NCBI GenBank assembly: GCA_013202335.1
Contig: JABMQR010000276.1
Location: 1-13,679, forward strand
Direction of reading: 5' to 3'
Source of the DNA: Bacteroidota bacterium
GTDB lineage: Bacteria; Spirochaetota; Spirochaetia; JABMQR01
Length of the DNA: 13,679 bases
Position numbers and translations under genes: made by a program. Numbering within the stretch: the stretch's first letter is position 1; the number at the start of each line of letters is the position of its first letter. Below, one piece after another: positions 1-7,805 of this stretch. Under the pieces are notes generated by a model. The model was given only the letters and a program-made list of their open reading frames with translations, was not told the DNA's origin and did not search any database.

Positions 1-1454
1 GAATCATACGCCTGAAGAGCTTGAGTTCTCATGTATTTTCTGGCGGCATAATAGTTCTGAGCATCAAGATTCTGATAGGGTTTTCCCCAGATGATAACTT
101 GTGATTTTGTATCACTATTGGGTTTTAGTAAAACAGGATTCATTCGTACTTCTGGTTCTATGCCTGCAGCCCGCGCCTGTAATGCCTGCGCACGTCCAAT
201 TTCACCGCCGGTATTTGTCACAAAAGAGTTTAATGACATATTTTGGGCTTTAAACGGAGCAACTTTATACCCTTCATGAAATAAAACCCGACAAAATGCA
301 GCCGTCATCAAACTTTTTCCTGCATTTGATGATGTCCCTGCAAACATGAGAGCAGGTTTTCTTTGCTTGGGATAATGCATTATTGGTATATGATAATATG
401 ACTTTAAAGCAAGTATGAATTTCTCGTTTTCTTTGTGCGTTTTTATTCCGATTCGAAAATAACCATCATCCAAATTTTGAAAATCTGTGCACCTTCGCAG
501 CAGTATATTATGGCTTTTAAGCAATTCTGTGTAGAAATTATTTGTTTCAGCTGTTCTCCCTATTGTTTTGAAAAGAATAAAGTTTGCCTCACTGCCAAAT
601 GCTTTTATAGCGGGAAAAGTGTTCATTTCTTTAAGGAGATACTCTTTTTCTTTTTCAATGTAGATGATGCTCTTTTGTAAATACCCTTTATCAAGTAATA
701 ACTCCTTTGCCAGAGATTCTGCTATAGAGTTTATATTCCAGCAGGGAAGATGTTTATTGATAGTTTCAGCAATATGCTGAGAGGTAACAATGTAACCGAA
801 ACGCAAACCAGGTATGCAGAACGCTTTGGTTAGAGACAGTATTCTGATTAGATTGGGAGGTGGGGGTGAATCAGATAATTCAGTTTTAGATGAACTAAGC
901 ATCTGATAAGCCTCATCGACACAAAAAATCAGATTGGGAAAAGTTTTACACATTGCATATAGGAAAGTTGATGATAGAGTTTTCCCTGTAGGGTTATTAG
1001 GATTACCAATGATGACAATACTGTTTACAGGTTGACTTGTTAGTGCTGAGTTGAATTTGTGTTTGTCGATAGTGAAATCACTTTCAGGTGATAGTGGAAA
1101 CGATTTGACTTCAATAGATAACAATCTGCAGTAATTGAAGTAATCAATATATGAGGGAATAGGTATAAGTGCTTGTGTTGGTTTAAGAGCTGACAGAAGA
1201 GTCATGAGAAGCTCTGAACTCCCATTGCCCAATACAATATTTTCCGGCTGCACAGAGTGAGAATCCGCAATGATATTTTTTAGTTTAGTATAATTTGGAT
1301 CAGGATATCTGGAAATATTTTCAAGTGTGCTGCTCACACAAGTGCGTGTGTAGTCAGGAAAACCCAGGGGGTTCAAGCTGGTGCTGAAATCAATGATTTT
1401 ATTAGGATCAATATTAAAATTATCTGCAATTACCTCTATATTACCACCATGCAT
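1..1454 (-). CDS. Threonine-phosphate decarboxylase / cobyric acid synthase fusion (CobD-CobQ), partial
   Basis: One uninterrupted frame of 484 codons runs off the left edge. Residues 1 to about 360 are a PLP-dependent, HisC-like aminotransferase-fold domain of the CobD/CobC type, which decarboxylates L-threonine-3-phosphate to (R)-1-aminopropan-2-yl phosphate. Visible motifs are MHGGN at the N-terminus, NPNNPTG at 151-157 and SLTKAF with the PLP lysine at K210. From about residue 368 the frame continues as the N-terminus of CobQ/CbiP, the glutamine-dependent amidase of adenosylcobyrinate diamide: P-loop GTSSNAGKS at 373-381, then KAQNMSLNS and a [15 protein letters not shown] stretch. The start at 1454 has GGAGG at 1460-1464, 5 nt upstream. 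An internal Met at 378-380 has no ribosome binding site, which supports a true fusion. CobQ is usually about 490 residues, so most of it lies outside. It diverges from cobU. Domain identities are from recognised motifs. Confidence 0.88.
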   Translation of the reverse strand, partial: MHGGNIEVIADNFNIDPNKIIDFSTSLNPLGFPDYTRTCVSSTLENISRYPDPNYTKLKNIIADSHSVQPENIVLGNGSSELLMTLLSALKPTQALIPIPSYIDYFNYCRLLSIEVKSFPLSPESDFTIDKHKFNSALTSQPVNSIVIIGNPNNPTGKTLSSTFLYAMCKTFPNLIFCVDEAYQMLSSSKTELSDSPPPPNLIRILSLTKAFCIPGLRFGYIVTSQHIAETINKHLPCWNINSIAESLAKELLLDKGYLQKSIIYIEKEKEYLLKEMNTFPAIKAFGSEANFILFKTIGRTAETNNFYTELLKSHNILLRRCTDFQNLDDGYFRIGIKTHKENEKFILALKSYYHIPIMHYPKQRKPALMFAGTSSNAGKSLMTAAFCRVLFHEGYKVAPFKAQNMSLNSFVTNTGGEIGRAQALQARAAGIEPEVRMNPVLLKPNSDTKSQVIIWGKPYQNLDAQNYYAARKYMRTQALQAYD

Positions 1455-1478
1455 TAAATCCTCCAATTTACCCGTTAA

Positions 1479-1523
1479 AAGTTTGCTTTGCAAACTTAAA
1501 AAGGCAATTCCTAAGGAATTGCC
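1479..1523 (-). promoter_or_regulatory. Two tandem perfect hairpins in the cobD-cobQ leader (possible attenuator)
   Basis: Seen directly: on the minus strand a perfect 9-bp stem with a 3-nt loop (1503-1523, GGCAATTCC/GGAATTGCC) is followed at once by five T residues (1498-1502). A second perfect 8-bp stem with a 3-nt loop follows (1479-1497, AAGTTTGC/GCAAACTT). Both lie between the predicted promoter and the start codon at 1454. The first looks like a short intrinsic terminator, so attenuation of the cobD-cobQ transcript is a reasonable inference. No B12 box is visible here, so it does not look like a canonical cobalamin riboswitch. Confidence 0.5.
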
Positions 1524-1573
1524 GCGTTTACTCTACATTTCAGGTTAGATGTTGTCTATATATTATATTTCTA

Positions 1574-1602
1574 ATTATTGTACTTTTTATAGCTGCTCTC
1601 AA
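1574..1602 (-). promoter_or_regulatory. Candidate sigma-70 promoter for cobD-cobQ
   Basis: On the minus strand TTGAGA (1602-1597) and AATAAT (1579-1574) are separated by 17 nt. Each hexamer matches the consensus at five of six positions. Transcription would start near 1567 and give a leader of about 110 nt carrying the tandem hairpins. In an AT-rich region such matches occur by chance, so confidence is moderate. Confidence 0.4.
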
Positions 1603-1660
1603 AAAGCAGTTTATCAAAAATTACAGATACAGTATGATTGGATGGATTTTGATAGACAGT

Positions 1661-1702
1661 TGAGGCTATTTCATAAATCGAAGATTTATTGGAATAGCCT
1701 CA
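1661..1702 (+). repeat. 42-nt two-part hairpin upstream of cobU
   Basis: TGAGGCTATT (1661-1670) pairs perfectly with AATAGCCTCA (1693-1702). Inside, ATAAATC (1673-1679) pairs with GATTTAT (1682-1688) around a GAA loop. There is no T run on either side, so it is not a canonical terminator. It ends about 38 bp before the cobU start and would sit in the cobU leader if transcription begins upstream. It could be a regulatory RNA structure, a protein-binding palindrome or one copy of a dispersed intergenic repeat. Confidence 0.55.
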
Positions 1703-1740
1703 GTTAAGAATTTATTTGCTGCTTAAGGGGAATTCAGAAG

Positions 1741-2256
1741 ATGGCAAAGATTATTTTTATCACAGGTGGACAAAGATCAGGGAAAAGCTCTTTTGCTCAG
1801 AAGCTTGCAAAGGATTTAAGCAGTTCCCCCTATTATTTGGCTACTGCAAGAGTGCTTGATGCCGAGTTTGCCTCACGGGTTAAAAGGCATCAGGCTGACA
1901 GAGATGATTCATGGAAGCTTATTGAAGAAGATACACATCTTTCACAGGCAAATATTCCTCCTTTAGCAGTAGTTGTAGTCGATTGTATTACTCTTTGGCT
2001 GACAAATCTGTTTATTGATATGCAGGATGATATGGATACTGTTCTTTCAGCAGCAAAAAAAGAGTGGGATGCGTTCACACGGAAAGATATCACGATAATT
2101 GCAGTTTCAAATGAGATTGGGATGGGGGTCATCCCGGCGAATGCCGAAGCAAGGAAATTTGCAGATCTTCAGGGTTTTATGAATCAATATATTGCAGGGA
2201 CATCCGATGAAACTTTCTTAATGGTATCCGGACTACCCTTAACAATTAAGAGCTGA
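1741..2256 (+). CDS. cobU: Adenosylcobinamide kinase / adenosylcobinamide-phosphate guanylyltransferase
   Basis: This is the bifunctional cytoplasmic CobU enzyme. It phosphorylates adenosylcobinamide and then transfers GMP to give AdoCbi-GDP, the acceptor for the lower nucleotide loop. The 171-residue length is normal for the family. Visible motifs are the P-loop GGQRSGKSS at 9-17, RHQADR with the candidate guanylylated histidine at H50, a Walker B-like VVVVD ending at D81, and the conserved SNEIGMGVIP near residue 120. An AAGGGG sequence about 10 nt upstream is a plausible ribosome binding site. It is the first gene of a plus-strand cobU-cobT-cobS-phosphatase operon, with a 16-nt gap to cobT. 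Confidence 0.95.
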   Translation: MAKIIFITGGQRSGKSSFAQKLAKDLSSSPYYLATARVLDAEFASRVKRHQADRDDSWKLIEEDTHLSQANIPPLAVVVVDCITLWLTNLFIDMQDDMDTVLSAAKKEWDAFTRKDITIIAVSNEIGMGVIPANAEARKFADLQGFMNQYIAGTSDETFLMVSGLPLTIKS

Positions 2257-2272
2257 TAAAAGGAGCGATAAA

Positions 2273-3289
2273 ATGGAATTGGAAAAGATTGTAAAGGAAA
2301 AAATTGATAATAAGACGAAACCTCCGGGTTCTTTAGGTCTTCTTGAAGAAACGGCAGCAAAAATTGCCATGATACAGCAGACGGAATCACCGGAATTGAA
2401 AAAACCTACCATTTTAGTATTTGCCGGAGATCATGGGTTAACCAAACATAATATTTCACCATTTCCTCAGGAAGTTACCATGCAGATGGTTATGAATTTT
2501 CTCTCAGGTGGAGCTGCCATAAATGTTTTTTGCCGACAGAATGATATGATTCTGAAAGTGATTGATGCAGGGGTGAATTTTGATTTTGGAAACATTGAGG
2601 GATTAATTGATGCAAAAATTGCTTTTGGTACCAATGATTCATTGAATGGATATGCTATGACTGAGGCACAATGTGCTGCAGCTGTTTCAAAGGGACGCGA
2701 GCTGGCAGCTCAGGAATCTTCTGTCGGCTGCAATGTTATTGGATTTGGTGAGATGGGGATTGGTAATACTTCTGCCGCAGCACTTCTTATGAGTAAGTAT
2801 TTGGACATTTCGCCGGAGGAAAGTGCAGGGCGGGGAACGGGTCTTGATGATGCCGGACTCTCTCATAAAAAAGAGATTTTAACATCTGTCCTGGAAAAGC
2901 ATGCTGCTGTTTCATCCCCTTTAGGGATTCTGGCAGCTTTAGGCGGGTTTGAGATTGCTATGATGAGTGGTGCAATGATCGAGGCAGCAAAAAAAAGAAT
3001 GGTGATTTTAATTGATGGATTTATCACTACTGCAGCTTTACTTGCCGCTGAGGCTATGCATCCAGGTGTAGTTGAAAATTGTATTTTTAGTCATACTAGT
3101 GAGGAGAATGGACACAAACGAATGCTTACACATTTTCAGGCTAAACCTCTTCTTAATTTAGGGTTGAGGCTTGGTGAAGGAACAGGGGCAGCTCTTTGCT
3201 ACCCCCTGGTGAAATCATCTTTAGCATTTTTAGCGGAGATGGCAAGTTTTGCATCTGCAAATGTCTCGAACAGGGATGAAAATGTTTAG
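2273..3289 (+). CDS. cobT: Nicotinate-nucleotide--dimethylbenzimidazole phosphoribosyltransferase
   Basis: CobT transfers phosphoribose from nicotinate mononucleotide to a lower-ligand base such as 5,6-dimethylbenzimidazole, giving alpha-ribazole-5'-phosphate. The 338-residue length fits the family. Typical segments are KPPGSLGLLEE near the N-terminus, FAGDHG at about 50, GEMGIGNTSAA in the middle, RGTGLDD, and LGEGTGAAL carrying the catalytic-type glutamate (E302). An AAGGAG ribosome binding site lies 7 nt upstream of the ATG. The last codons overlap the predicted cobS start by 8 nt, which suggests translational coupling. The base actually used cannot be read from the sequence. Confidence 0.95.
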   Translation: MELEKIVKEKIDNKTKPPGSLGLLEETAAKIAMIQQTESPELKKPTILVFAGDHGLTKHNISPFPQEVTMQMVMNFLSGGAAINVFCRQNDMILKVIDAGVNFDFGNIEGLIDAKIAFGTNDSLNGYAMTEAQCAAAVSKGRELAAQESSVGCNVIGFGEMGIGNTSAAALLMSKYLDISPEESAGRGTGLDDAGLSHKKEILTSVLEKHAAVSSPLGILAALGGFEIAMMSGAMIEAAKKRMVILIDGFITTAALLAAEAMHPGVVENCIFSHTSEENGHKRMLTHFQAKPLLNLGLRLGEGTGAALCYPLVKSSLAFLAEMASFASANVSNRDENV

Positions 3290-4058
3290 ATTTCTGAAAA
3301 ATGAGTTATACATTATTTTTATTTCCGTGGGATTTTATACTCGAATTAGAATCCCGCGTTCAATCCCTTATGAAGATACTATGCTGAATAAGGCTACAAG
3401 ATATTTACCGTTCATAGGATTTATTGTAGGCGGGATAAGCGCATTAAGTCTCTTTCTTTTTTACCAGATTCTTCCTCTGGGACCTTCAATTGTCGCATCA
3501 ATGATAATTTCTCTCTTACTCACCGGGGCTTTTCATGAAGATGGGCTTGCAGATACAGCAGATGGACTGGGCGGCGGGCTCAATGTAGAAAAAAAACTTG
3601 AGATAATGAAAGATAGCCGGGTAGGGGTTTATGGAGTTGCAGCAACAGTTCTCTCACTTATCTTTAAATTTACTCTTCTTTTAAGCATTCCTGTTCCGGA
3701 AATTTATACCTACTATATTCTTGTACATATTATTAGTAGATTTACTCCTGTGATAATTATTAGAATTCTTTCGTATGTGAGGAAAGATTTATCCAGTAAA
3801 GTGAAGCCTGTCAGTAAGGGCGTTTCTCTCTGGTCAGTTGGATTTAGTTTTATTCTTTGTACTGCAGCAATATATTTTAGTGGGGAGTGGTGGAATGCGC
3901 TGATTCTGGCAGGATCAATCGTTACCGGGTTATTAGCAGCAATTTACTTTAATAAACAAGTTGGCGGTTATACCGGAGATTTGCTGGGGGCTTCACAACA
4001 AATTTCAGAATTGCTGAGTTATATTTTGGTAATTATCATATGCACATTTATTGTTTAA
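3282..4058 (+). CDS. cobS: Adenosylcobinamide-GDP ribazoletransferase (cobalamin synthase)
   Basis: CobS is the integral membrane enzyme that joins AdoCbi-GDP with alpha-ribazole or its phosphate. The predicted protein is 258 residues with several hydrophobic segments. The family signature is clear: HEDGLADTADG at 85-95, a glycine-rich stretch, then EIMKDSRVGVYG with DSR at 111-113, and GGYTGDLLGA near the C-terminus. I chose the ATG at 3282 because AGGGA is spaced properly from it and the protein then starts at a normal position. In-frame Met codons at 3249, 3261 and 3276 would extend it into cobT and have worse ribosome sites. It overlaps cobT by 8 nt and the next gene by 19 nt. Confidence 0.93.
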   Translation: MFRFLKNELYIIFISVGFYTRIRIPRSIPYEDTMLNKATRYLPFIGFIVGGISALSLFLFYQILPLGPSIVASMIISLLLTGAFHEDGLADTADGLGGGLNVEKKLEIMKDSRVGVYGVAATVLSLIFKFTLLLSIPVPEIYTYYILVHIISRFTPVIIIRILSYVRKDLSSKVKPVSKGVSLWSVGFSFILCTAAIYFSGEWWNALILAGSIVTGLLAAIYFNKQVGGYTGDLLGASQQISELLSYILVIIICTFIV

Positions 4059-4630
4059 GACATACTGCAGTTAAAATTGACAGGCACATTTGTTATGGCC
4101 AAAGTGAAGTTCTTCTTTCAGAATCATATAAAACCGACTTGATTAATATTTTTCAATCACTACCAACTGTTAAATTCTCAAGGATTTATTCCAGTCCATC
4201 GGGGAGATGTAAAAAATTGGCTCTTGATCTGCAGAATTTAATCAATACATCAGAGACAATGAGTTCTTTATATCAGGAACCAATTTTTGATAATAGGCTT
4301 CTGGAGCTTGATTTTGGTGAATGGGAATTACGCTCCTGGAATGAGATCGCTGGTCCGAAAGTTGATGCCTGGATGAATGATTGGATACATCAGAGAGCTG
4401 GAGGTGGTAGTGGAGAGTCCCTTCTGCAATTGGTTGATCGTGTCAGATCATTCATTAATGATTTAAGAAACGGGATTATCAGGGATAGTGATCGTGATAA
4501 TATTCTGATTACCACTCACTCAGGCGTTATCAGATCTTTATATACGCTGCTTAATAATTCTTCACTTGAGGATTATTTTACGGTTAAGCCGGTATTCGGC
4601 GGATTACATCTTTTTAATATTTATAACTGA
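4040..4630 (+). CDS. cobC: Histidine phosphatase, probable alpha-ribazole phosphatase (CobC-like)
   Basis: This is a 196-residue member of the histidine phosphatase (phosphoglycerate mutase-like) superfamily. Visible active-site elements are LRHTA with the phospho-acceptor H8, YSSPSGRC with R56, LELDFGEWE with E89, and TTHSGV with H160. The RHT variant followed by CYGQSEV is typical of CobC-type alpha-ribazole-5'-phosphate phosphatases, and position after cobU, cobT and cobS supports that role. The start overlaps cobS by 19 nt and has no strong ribosome binding site, so translation probably depends on cobS. The stop codon (4628-4630) lies inside the terminal repeat of a MITE-like element. A related acid or sugar phosphatase role cannot be excluded. 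Confidence 0.85.
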   Translation: MHIYCLRHTAVKIDRHICYGQSEVLLSESYKTDLINIFQSLPTVKFSRIYSSPSGRCKKLALDLQNLINTSETMSSLYQEPIFDNRLLELDFGEWELRSWNEIAGPKVDAWMNDWIHQRAGGGSGESLLQLVDRVRSFINDLRNGIIRDSDRDNILITTHSGVIRSLYTLLNNSSLEDYFTVKPVFGGLHLFNIYN

Positions 4631-4789
4631 CTCGAAAAGGGTGGGTAGAGAGCCGGTGTATCTGCTTCTCTCTATAAGAATTAGCATGCAATTTAGCTGA
4701 CAAATTTTCTTCAAGACAAATATACAGAAGAAAAACTATTGCTGATAACGAGTTATGAGAGACATTTCCCACCCTTTTCGAGTCAGTTA
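4624..4789. mobile_element. MITE-like element with 22-bp perfect terminal inverted repeats (TA included)
   Basis: Positions 4624-4645 and 4768-4789 are perfect inverted repeats of 22 bp (TAACTGACTCG...), outermost TA included. The core between the TA dinucleotides is 162 bp (4626-4787) and has no coding capacity. Inside are two further hairpins: TAGAGAG/CTCTCTA (4646-4652 with 4668-4674) and TTTTCTTC/GAAGAAAA (4705-4712 with 4727-4734). It lies between converging genes. Flanking TA on both sides fits the target duplication of IS630/Tc1-mariner-type elements. The alternative is an unusually long bidirectional terminator, but the 122-nt loop and missing T run argue against it. Confidence 0.6.
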
Positions 4790-4805
4790 ATTAGTATTTG
4801 ATGTT

Positions 4806-5636
4806 TTAGGTACTTAAGGAACTATCAATAGCAACCATGGATTTACCCGTTAGCGGGTTTGCAAGTATCAAGGCATTTAGATTGTAAATTTTCTTTATAT
4901 TTTCTGCTGTTAACACCTTTTCAGGAGTTCCGACAAATTGGATTTTACCATTATTAAGAAGCAAAGTCCTATCACTGAATGCAAGAGTTGAATTGAGATC
5001 GTGAAGGGTGCAGATAACTGATATATTTCTTTTTGCTATCAACTTTTTTAACAGCTGTAATATTTCTACTTGATGATGAGGATCAAGGTAGGTTGTCGGT
5101 TCATCCAAAGCCAGAATATGCGGTTCCTGAGCCAGAGCTCTGGATATAATAACCCGTTGAAATTCACCGCCGCTTAATTCTGTGATAATTTTATCTTTCA
5201 AGTGCATAATGCTGGTCATTTCCATTGCTTCGGCGATTATATCCGTATCATGTTTTGTCTCTCTGGTGAATCTTCCGGTATGCGCATATCTTCCCATTTT
5301 GATAAGATCATTTACCGTAAACAGATATTGACCTTTCTCATTTTGGGGTACTAATCCGGCTTCTCGTGCAAGAGCTTTTCTGCTATAAGAGAGGATGTCT
5401 TTAGAATCCAGAAACACCTGTCCGGAAGTTGGTGGAAGCAGTCGGAAGATATGCTTTAAGAGAGTTGTTTTTCCTGATCCGTTTGGGCCAATAATTGAAG
5501 TAAACTCACCATGGTTTATTATACTGTTTATGCCTTCAAGTACGGTGTTATCACCATAACTCCAATTTAGGTTTTTAAACTCAATAAGTGGGGCAGCCGA
5601 ATCTGATGATGCTGGAGGATTTTTCGTCTTAATCAT
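4806..5636 (-). CDS. btuD: Cobalamin ABC transporter ATP-binding protein
   Basis: This is the ATPase of the BtuCDF-type importer, which powers uptake of cobalamin across the inner membrane. The protein has 276 residues, with Walker A GPNGSGKTT at 50-58, Q-loop Q98, signature LSGGEFQR at 154-161, Walker B ILALDEP at 174-180 and switch histidine H212 in TLHDLN. This is the FecE/BtuD pattern. Its ATG overlaps the btuC stop by 4 nt (ATGA), which indicates coupling. By sequence alone it could serve siderophores or haem, but the cobalamin riboswitch upstream of the operon and the cob neighbours point to corrinoids. Confidence 0.9.
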   Translation of the reverse strand: MIKTKNPPASSDSAAPLIEFKNLNWSYGDNTVLEGINSIINHGEFTSIIGPNGSGKTTLLKHIFRLLPPTSGQVFLDSKDILSYSRKALAREAGLVPQNEKGQYLFTVNDLIKMGRYAHTGRFTRETKHDTDIIAEAMEMTSIMHLKDKIITELSGGEFQRVIISRALAQEPHILALDEPTTYLDPHHQVEILQLLKKLIAKRNISVICTLHDLNSTLAFSDRTLLLNNGKIQFVGTPEKVLTAENIKKIYNLNALILANPLTGKSMVAIDSSLST

Positions 5637-6679
5637 AGTATTTCTCTTCTTTTATTTCTTAAAAGGTAGATGAAAAACGGGGCACCTGTTAATGAAGTTA
5701 TAATACCAACCGGAATTTCAGAACTTGGTAAAATGCTTCTTGCCAGAGTGTCTGCACAGAGAGTGAACAAACCACCAACGAGGATTACATAGGGAAGCAT
5801 TATCCGATGTTTTGGACCGATAACCATTCTGATGATATGGGGGATGATAAGCCCTACAAAAGCTATGATACCACTTATAGATACGGCTGCAGCGGTGACA
5901 AAGGTTGCAATAATCAATAATATTATCCTTACGCGTTTTAACGAGAGACCCATTGATCGAGCTGACTCATCGCCAATAAGCAGTAAATCCAATTCTCGTT
6001 GGAAGAAGAATATACAAACTATTCCTATGAGAATTATCGGAAATCCTATGATACATTTATCCCAATTTGCTGAAGAAAAACTCCCCATCGACCAGAATAT
6101 GATATTTTCAAGTCTATCCCGATTAAAGTAAAGAAGCATCGACATAAGTGATGATAAGAAAAAATTCATTGCTATACCGGAAAGAAGCAGACTTGAAGTA
6201 GAAGTCTGCATCCCGCCGGAAAGAAAATATATTATGAGAGTTGCGGTAATAGCTCCGGCGAATGCGGAGATTGGGAGCCCCCAAATTCCCGGAATAAACA
6301 TGATAAACCCTGTAACTGCTCCCAACGCAACACCAAAAGCTGCTCCTGAAGAAATTCCCAGGATAAAAGGATCTGACATCGGATTACGAAATATAGCCTG
6401 AAATACAGCTCCGGCAACCGAAAGTGCCATACCCACCAAAATTGATATGATTACACGCGGCATTCGTACCTGCCAAATAATATAGATATGAGATTTGCTG
6501 ATATCCTCAGGGAAGTCAGTTGAGAATATCCCATTTGCAATGATTCTGTAGGTTTCAGAGAAGGAAATATCTGCACTGCCTAAAGAGATGAAGGTAAGCA
6601 GCGCGAGGCAGAGAACGATAATTAATACAATATACAGCGTTGCATGAAAAGCTGTAGAGTGCGTTTTATTGATTTTCAT
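5633..6679 (-). CDS. btuC: Cobalamin ABC transporter permease (FecCD family)
   Basis: This is the polytopic membrane subunit of the importer, of the FecCD/BtuC family. At 348 residues it has the usual length and a string of hydrophobic segments consistent with about ten transmembrane helices. Recognisable family segments are RMPRVIISILVGMALSVAGAVFQAIFRNPMSDPFILGISSG-type sequence in the first third (residues about 73-115) and GIIAFVGLIIPHIIR near residue 270, the part that contacts the ATPase. A GGGG sequence lies about 6 nt upstream of the ATG. It follows btuF after 20 nt and overlaps btuD by 4 nt. Specificity for cobalamin is inferred from the riboswitch. Confidence 0.9.
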   Translation of the reverse strand: MKINKTHSTAFHATLYIVLIIVLCLALLTFISLGSADISFSETYRIIANGIFSTDFPEDISKSHIYIIWQVRMPRVIISILVGMALSVAGAVFQAIFRNPMSDPFILGISSGAAFGVALGAVTGFIMFIPGIWGLPISAFAGAITATLIIYFLSGGMQTSTSSLLLSGIAMNFFLSSLMSMLLYFNRDRLENIIFWSMGSFSSANWDKCIIGFPIILIGIVCIFFFQRELDLLLIGDESARSMGLSLKRVRIILLIIATFVTAAAVSISGIIAFVGLIIPHIIRMVIGPKHRIMLPYVILVGGLFTLCADTLARSILPSSEIPVGIITSLTGAPFFIYLLRNKRREIL

Positions 6680-6699
6680 CTTTGCCCCGCTTTTTACTA

Positions 6700-7632
6700 T
6701 TATTCGAATACTTCAGGATAGAAAATTTTGGCAAGAGTTTTTACTCCTTCAGCATTTCTTACACCCTGTCGATCCAGTGTGTTGTTGTCAATTGCAATCA
6801 ATCTTCCCTCTTTTACTGCTCTTAAATCCATATAATTAGGGGTCGTTTCAAATGATTCTTTTGTACCCCAGAATTGAGAGCAGATAATATAATCAGGATC
6901 TTTTTCAATTATTTTTTCAAGACTATACGACCAGCCGTTTACATCAGAAGCAATATTATCACCGCCGGCCATTTCAATCATCTGGTTAATAAACGTGTTT
7001 CCACCAGCAGTGAAGTCGCCCCAATCACCAAACCCTACAACATAGTAGATACTGGGTCTGGGAAGTCCTTCTATCCGTTTTTCAACATCACTGACTGTTA
7101 TTCCCATATCGAAAATAATTTTTTCTGCACGGTGCGATTCACCAAGAACTAATCCAAAATCACGTATTGTCTGATAGACACCCTCAAATGTGGAATCATA
7201 ATAGATGCCTATAGTTGGAATTCCTGCATTCTGCAATGCATTAAGGGCTTCAATTGGAACATGTGTTGAGCCAATTACTAAATCAGGATTCATCTCTATA
7301 ATGCGTTCTATATTTGGTTCCTGCAAAGTGCCGATAGATTCTATGGAAGAAACTTCAGCAGGATAATCACAAAATTGTGTACGTCCTATAAGGTTATTAC
7401 CTTTTCCAAGCGAAAAGATAATTTCTGTTACATTTGGACCCAATGAAACAATTGTTTTCGGTTTTGATGTAATTACAACATCACGACCATAGGAATCGGT
7501 AAATTCCAGAAAATTTTCTTCAGTGTTTGATTGTTGGCTGATTTTTTCGCCTGCTGCGGCACTAAATAGTGAAGCTGCCGCCGTTAGGAAAAGTACACTA
7601 AGTACAATAACAATGAGACTTCTGCTTTTCAT
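6700..7632 (-). CDS. btuF: Cobalamin periplasmic substrate-binding protein
   Basis: This is the periplasmic binding protein that captures cobalamin and delivers it to BtuCD. It has 310 residues. Residues 1 to about 27 form a signal peptide (basic MKSRS, a hydrophobic core, AAA near the cleavage region). There is no lipobox cysteine, so it is predicted to be soluble in the periplasm. The type III binding-protein fold of the BtuF/FecB group is seen in TDSYGRDVVI, PKTIVSLGPNVTEII, IGRTQFCDYP, and the inter-lobe LQEPNIERIIEMNPDLVIGS. A GAGGAG ribosome binding site (7638-7643) lies 5 nt from the start. It is the first gene after the cobalamin riboswitch. Confidence 0.9.
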   Translation of the reverse strand: MKSRSLIVIVLSVLFLTAAASLFSAAAGEKISQQSNTEENFLEFTDSYGRDVVITSKPKTIVSLGPNVTEIIFSLGKGNNLIGRTQFCDYPAEVSSIESIGTLQEPNIERIIEMNPDLVIGSTHVPIEALNALQNAGIPTIGIYYDSTFEGVYQTIRDFGLVLGESHRAEKIIFDMGITVSDVEKRIEGLPRPSIYYVVGFGDWGDFTAGGNTFINQMIEMAGGDNIASDVNGWSYSLEKIIEKDPDYIICSQFWGTKESFETTPNYMDLRAVKEGRLIAIDNNTLDRQGVRNAEGVKTLAKIFYPEVFE

Positions 7633-7673
7633 GATTTCTCCTCACACCGAATCTGATTAGCCTGATCCGGATT

Positions 7674-7800
7674 AGCCTCAACCTGCACAATCTATTTAAA
7701 TTGCGTCTATGAGGCTTAAAAACTTAATTGTGGGTATGAGTCTGCACACCCGACCCATTCTCCGTGGATCCATCCCGAATGAACTTACAGTTCCCGGGAT
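7674..7800 (-). promoter_or_regulatory. Probable expression platform between B12 aptamer and btuF
   Basis: Between the aptamer and btuF three hairpins can be drawn in the minus-strand RNA. ATCCCG pairs with CGGGAT (7772-7777 and 7795-7800, with an inner GAAC/GTTC). GGGTGTG pairs with CATACCC (7732-7738 and 7745-7751, one G-U pair). AGCCTCA pairs with TGAGGCT (7674-7680 and 7710-7716). A T5 run lies some way after the second, so a clean terminator is not obvious. The last hairpin sits about 30 nt from the ribosome binding site, so control of translation is as likely as termination. Which hairpins switch is inference. Confidence 0.4.
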
Positions 7801-7805
7801 AATAC

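Noticed and set aside
435..680. 81-codon plus-strand frame starting MRFYSDSK
   Set aside because: It is antisense to the decarboxylase domain, which has a continuous frame with clear catalytic motifs.
4624..4789. Bidirectional rho-independent terminator between the converging operons
   Set aside because: The stem is perfect, but the loop is 122 nt and no T run follows on either strand; a MITE-like insertion fits better, though it may still stop transcription incidentally.
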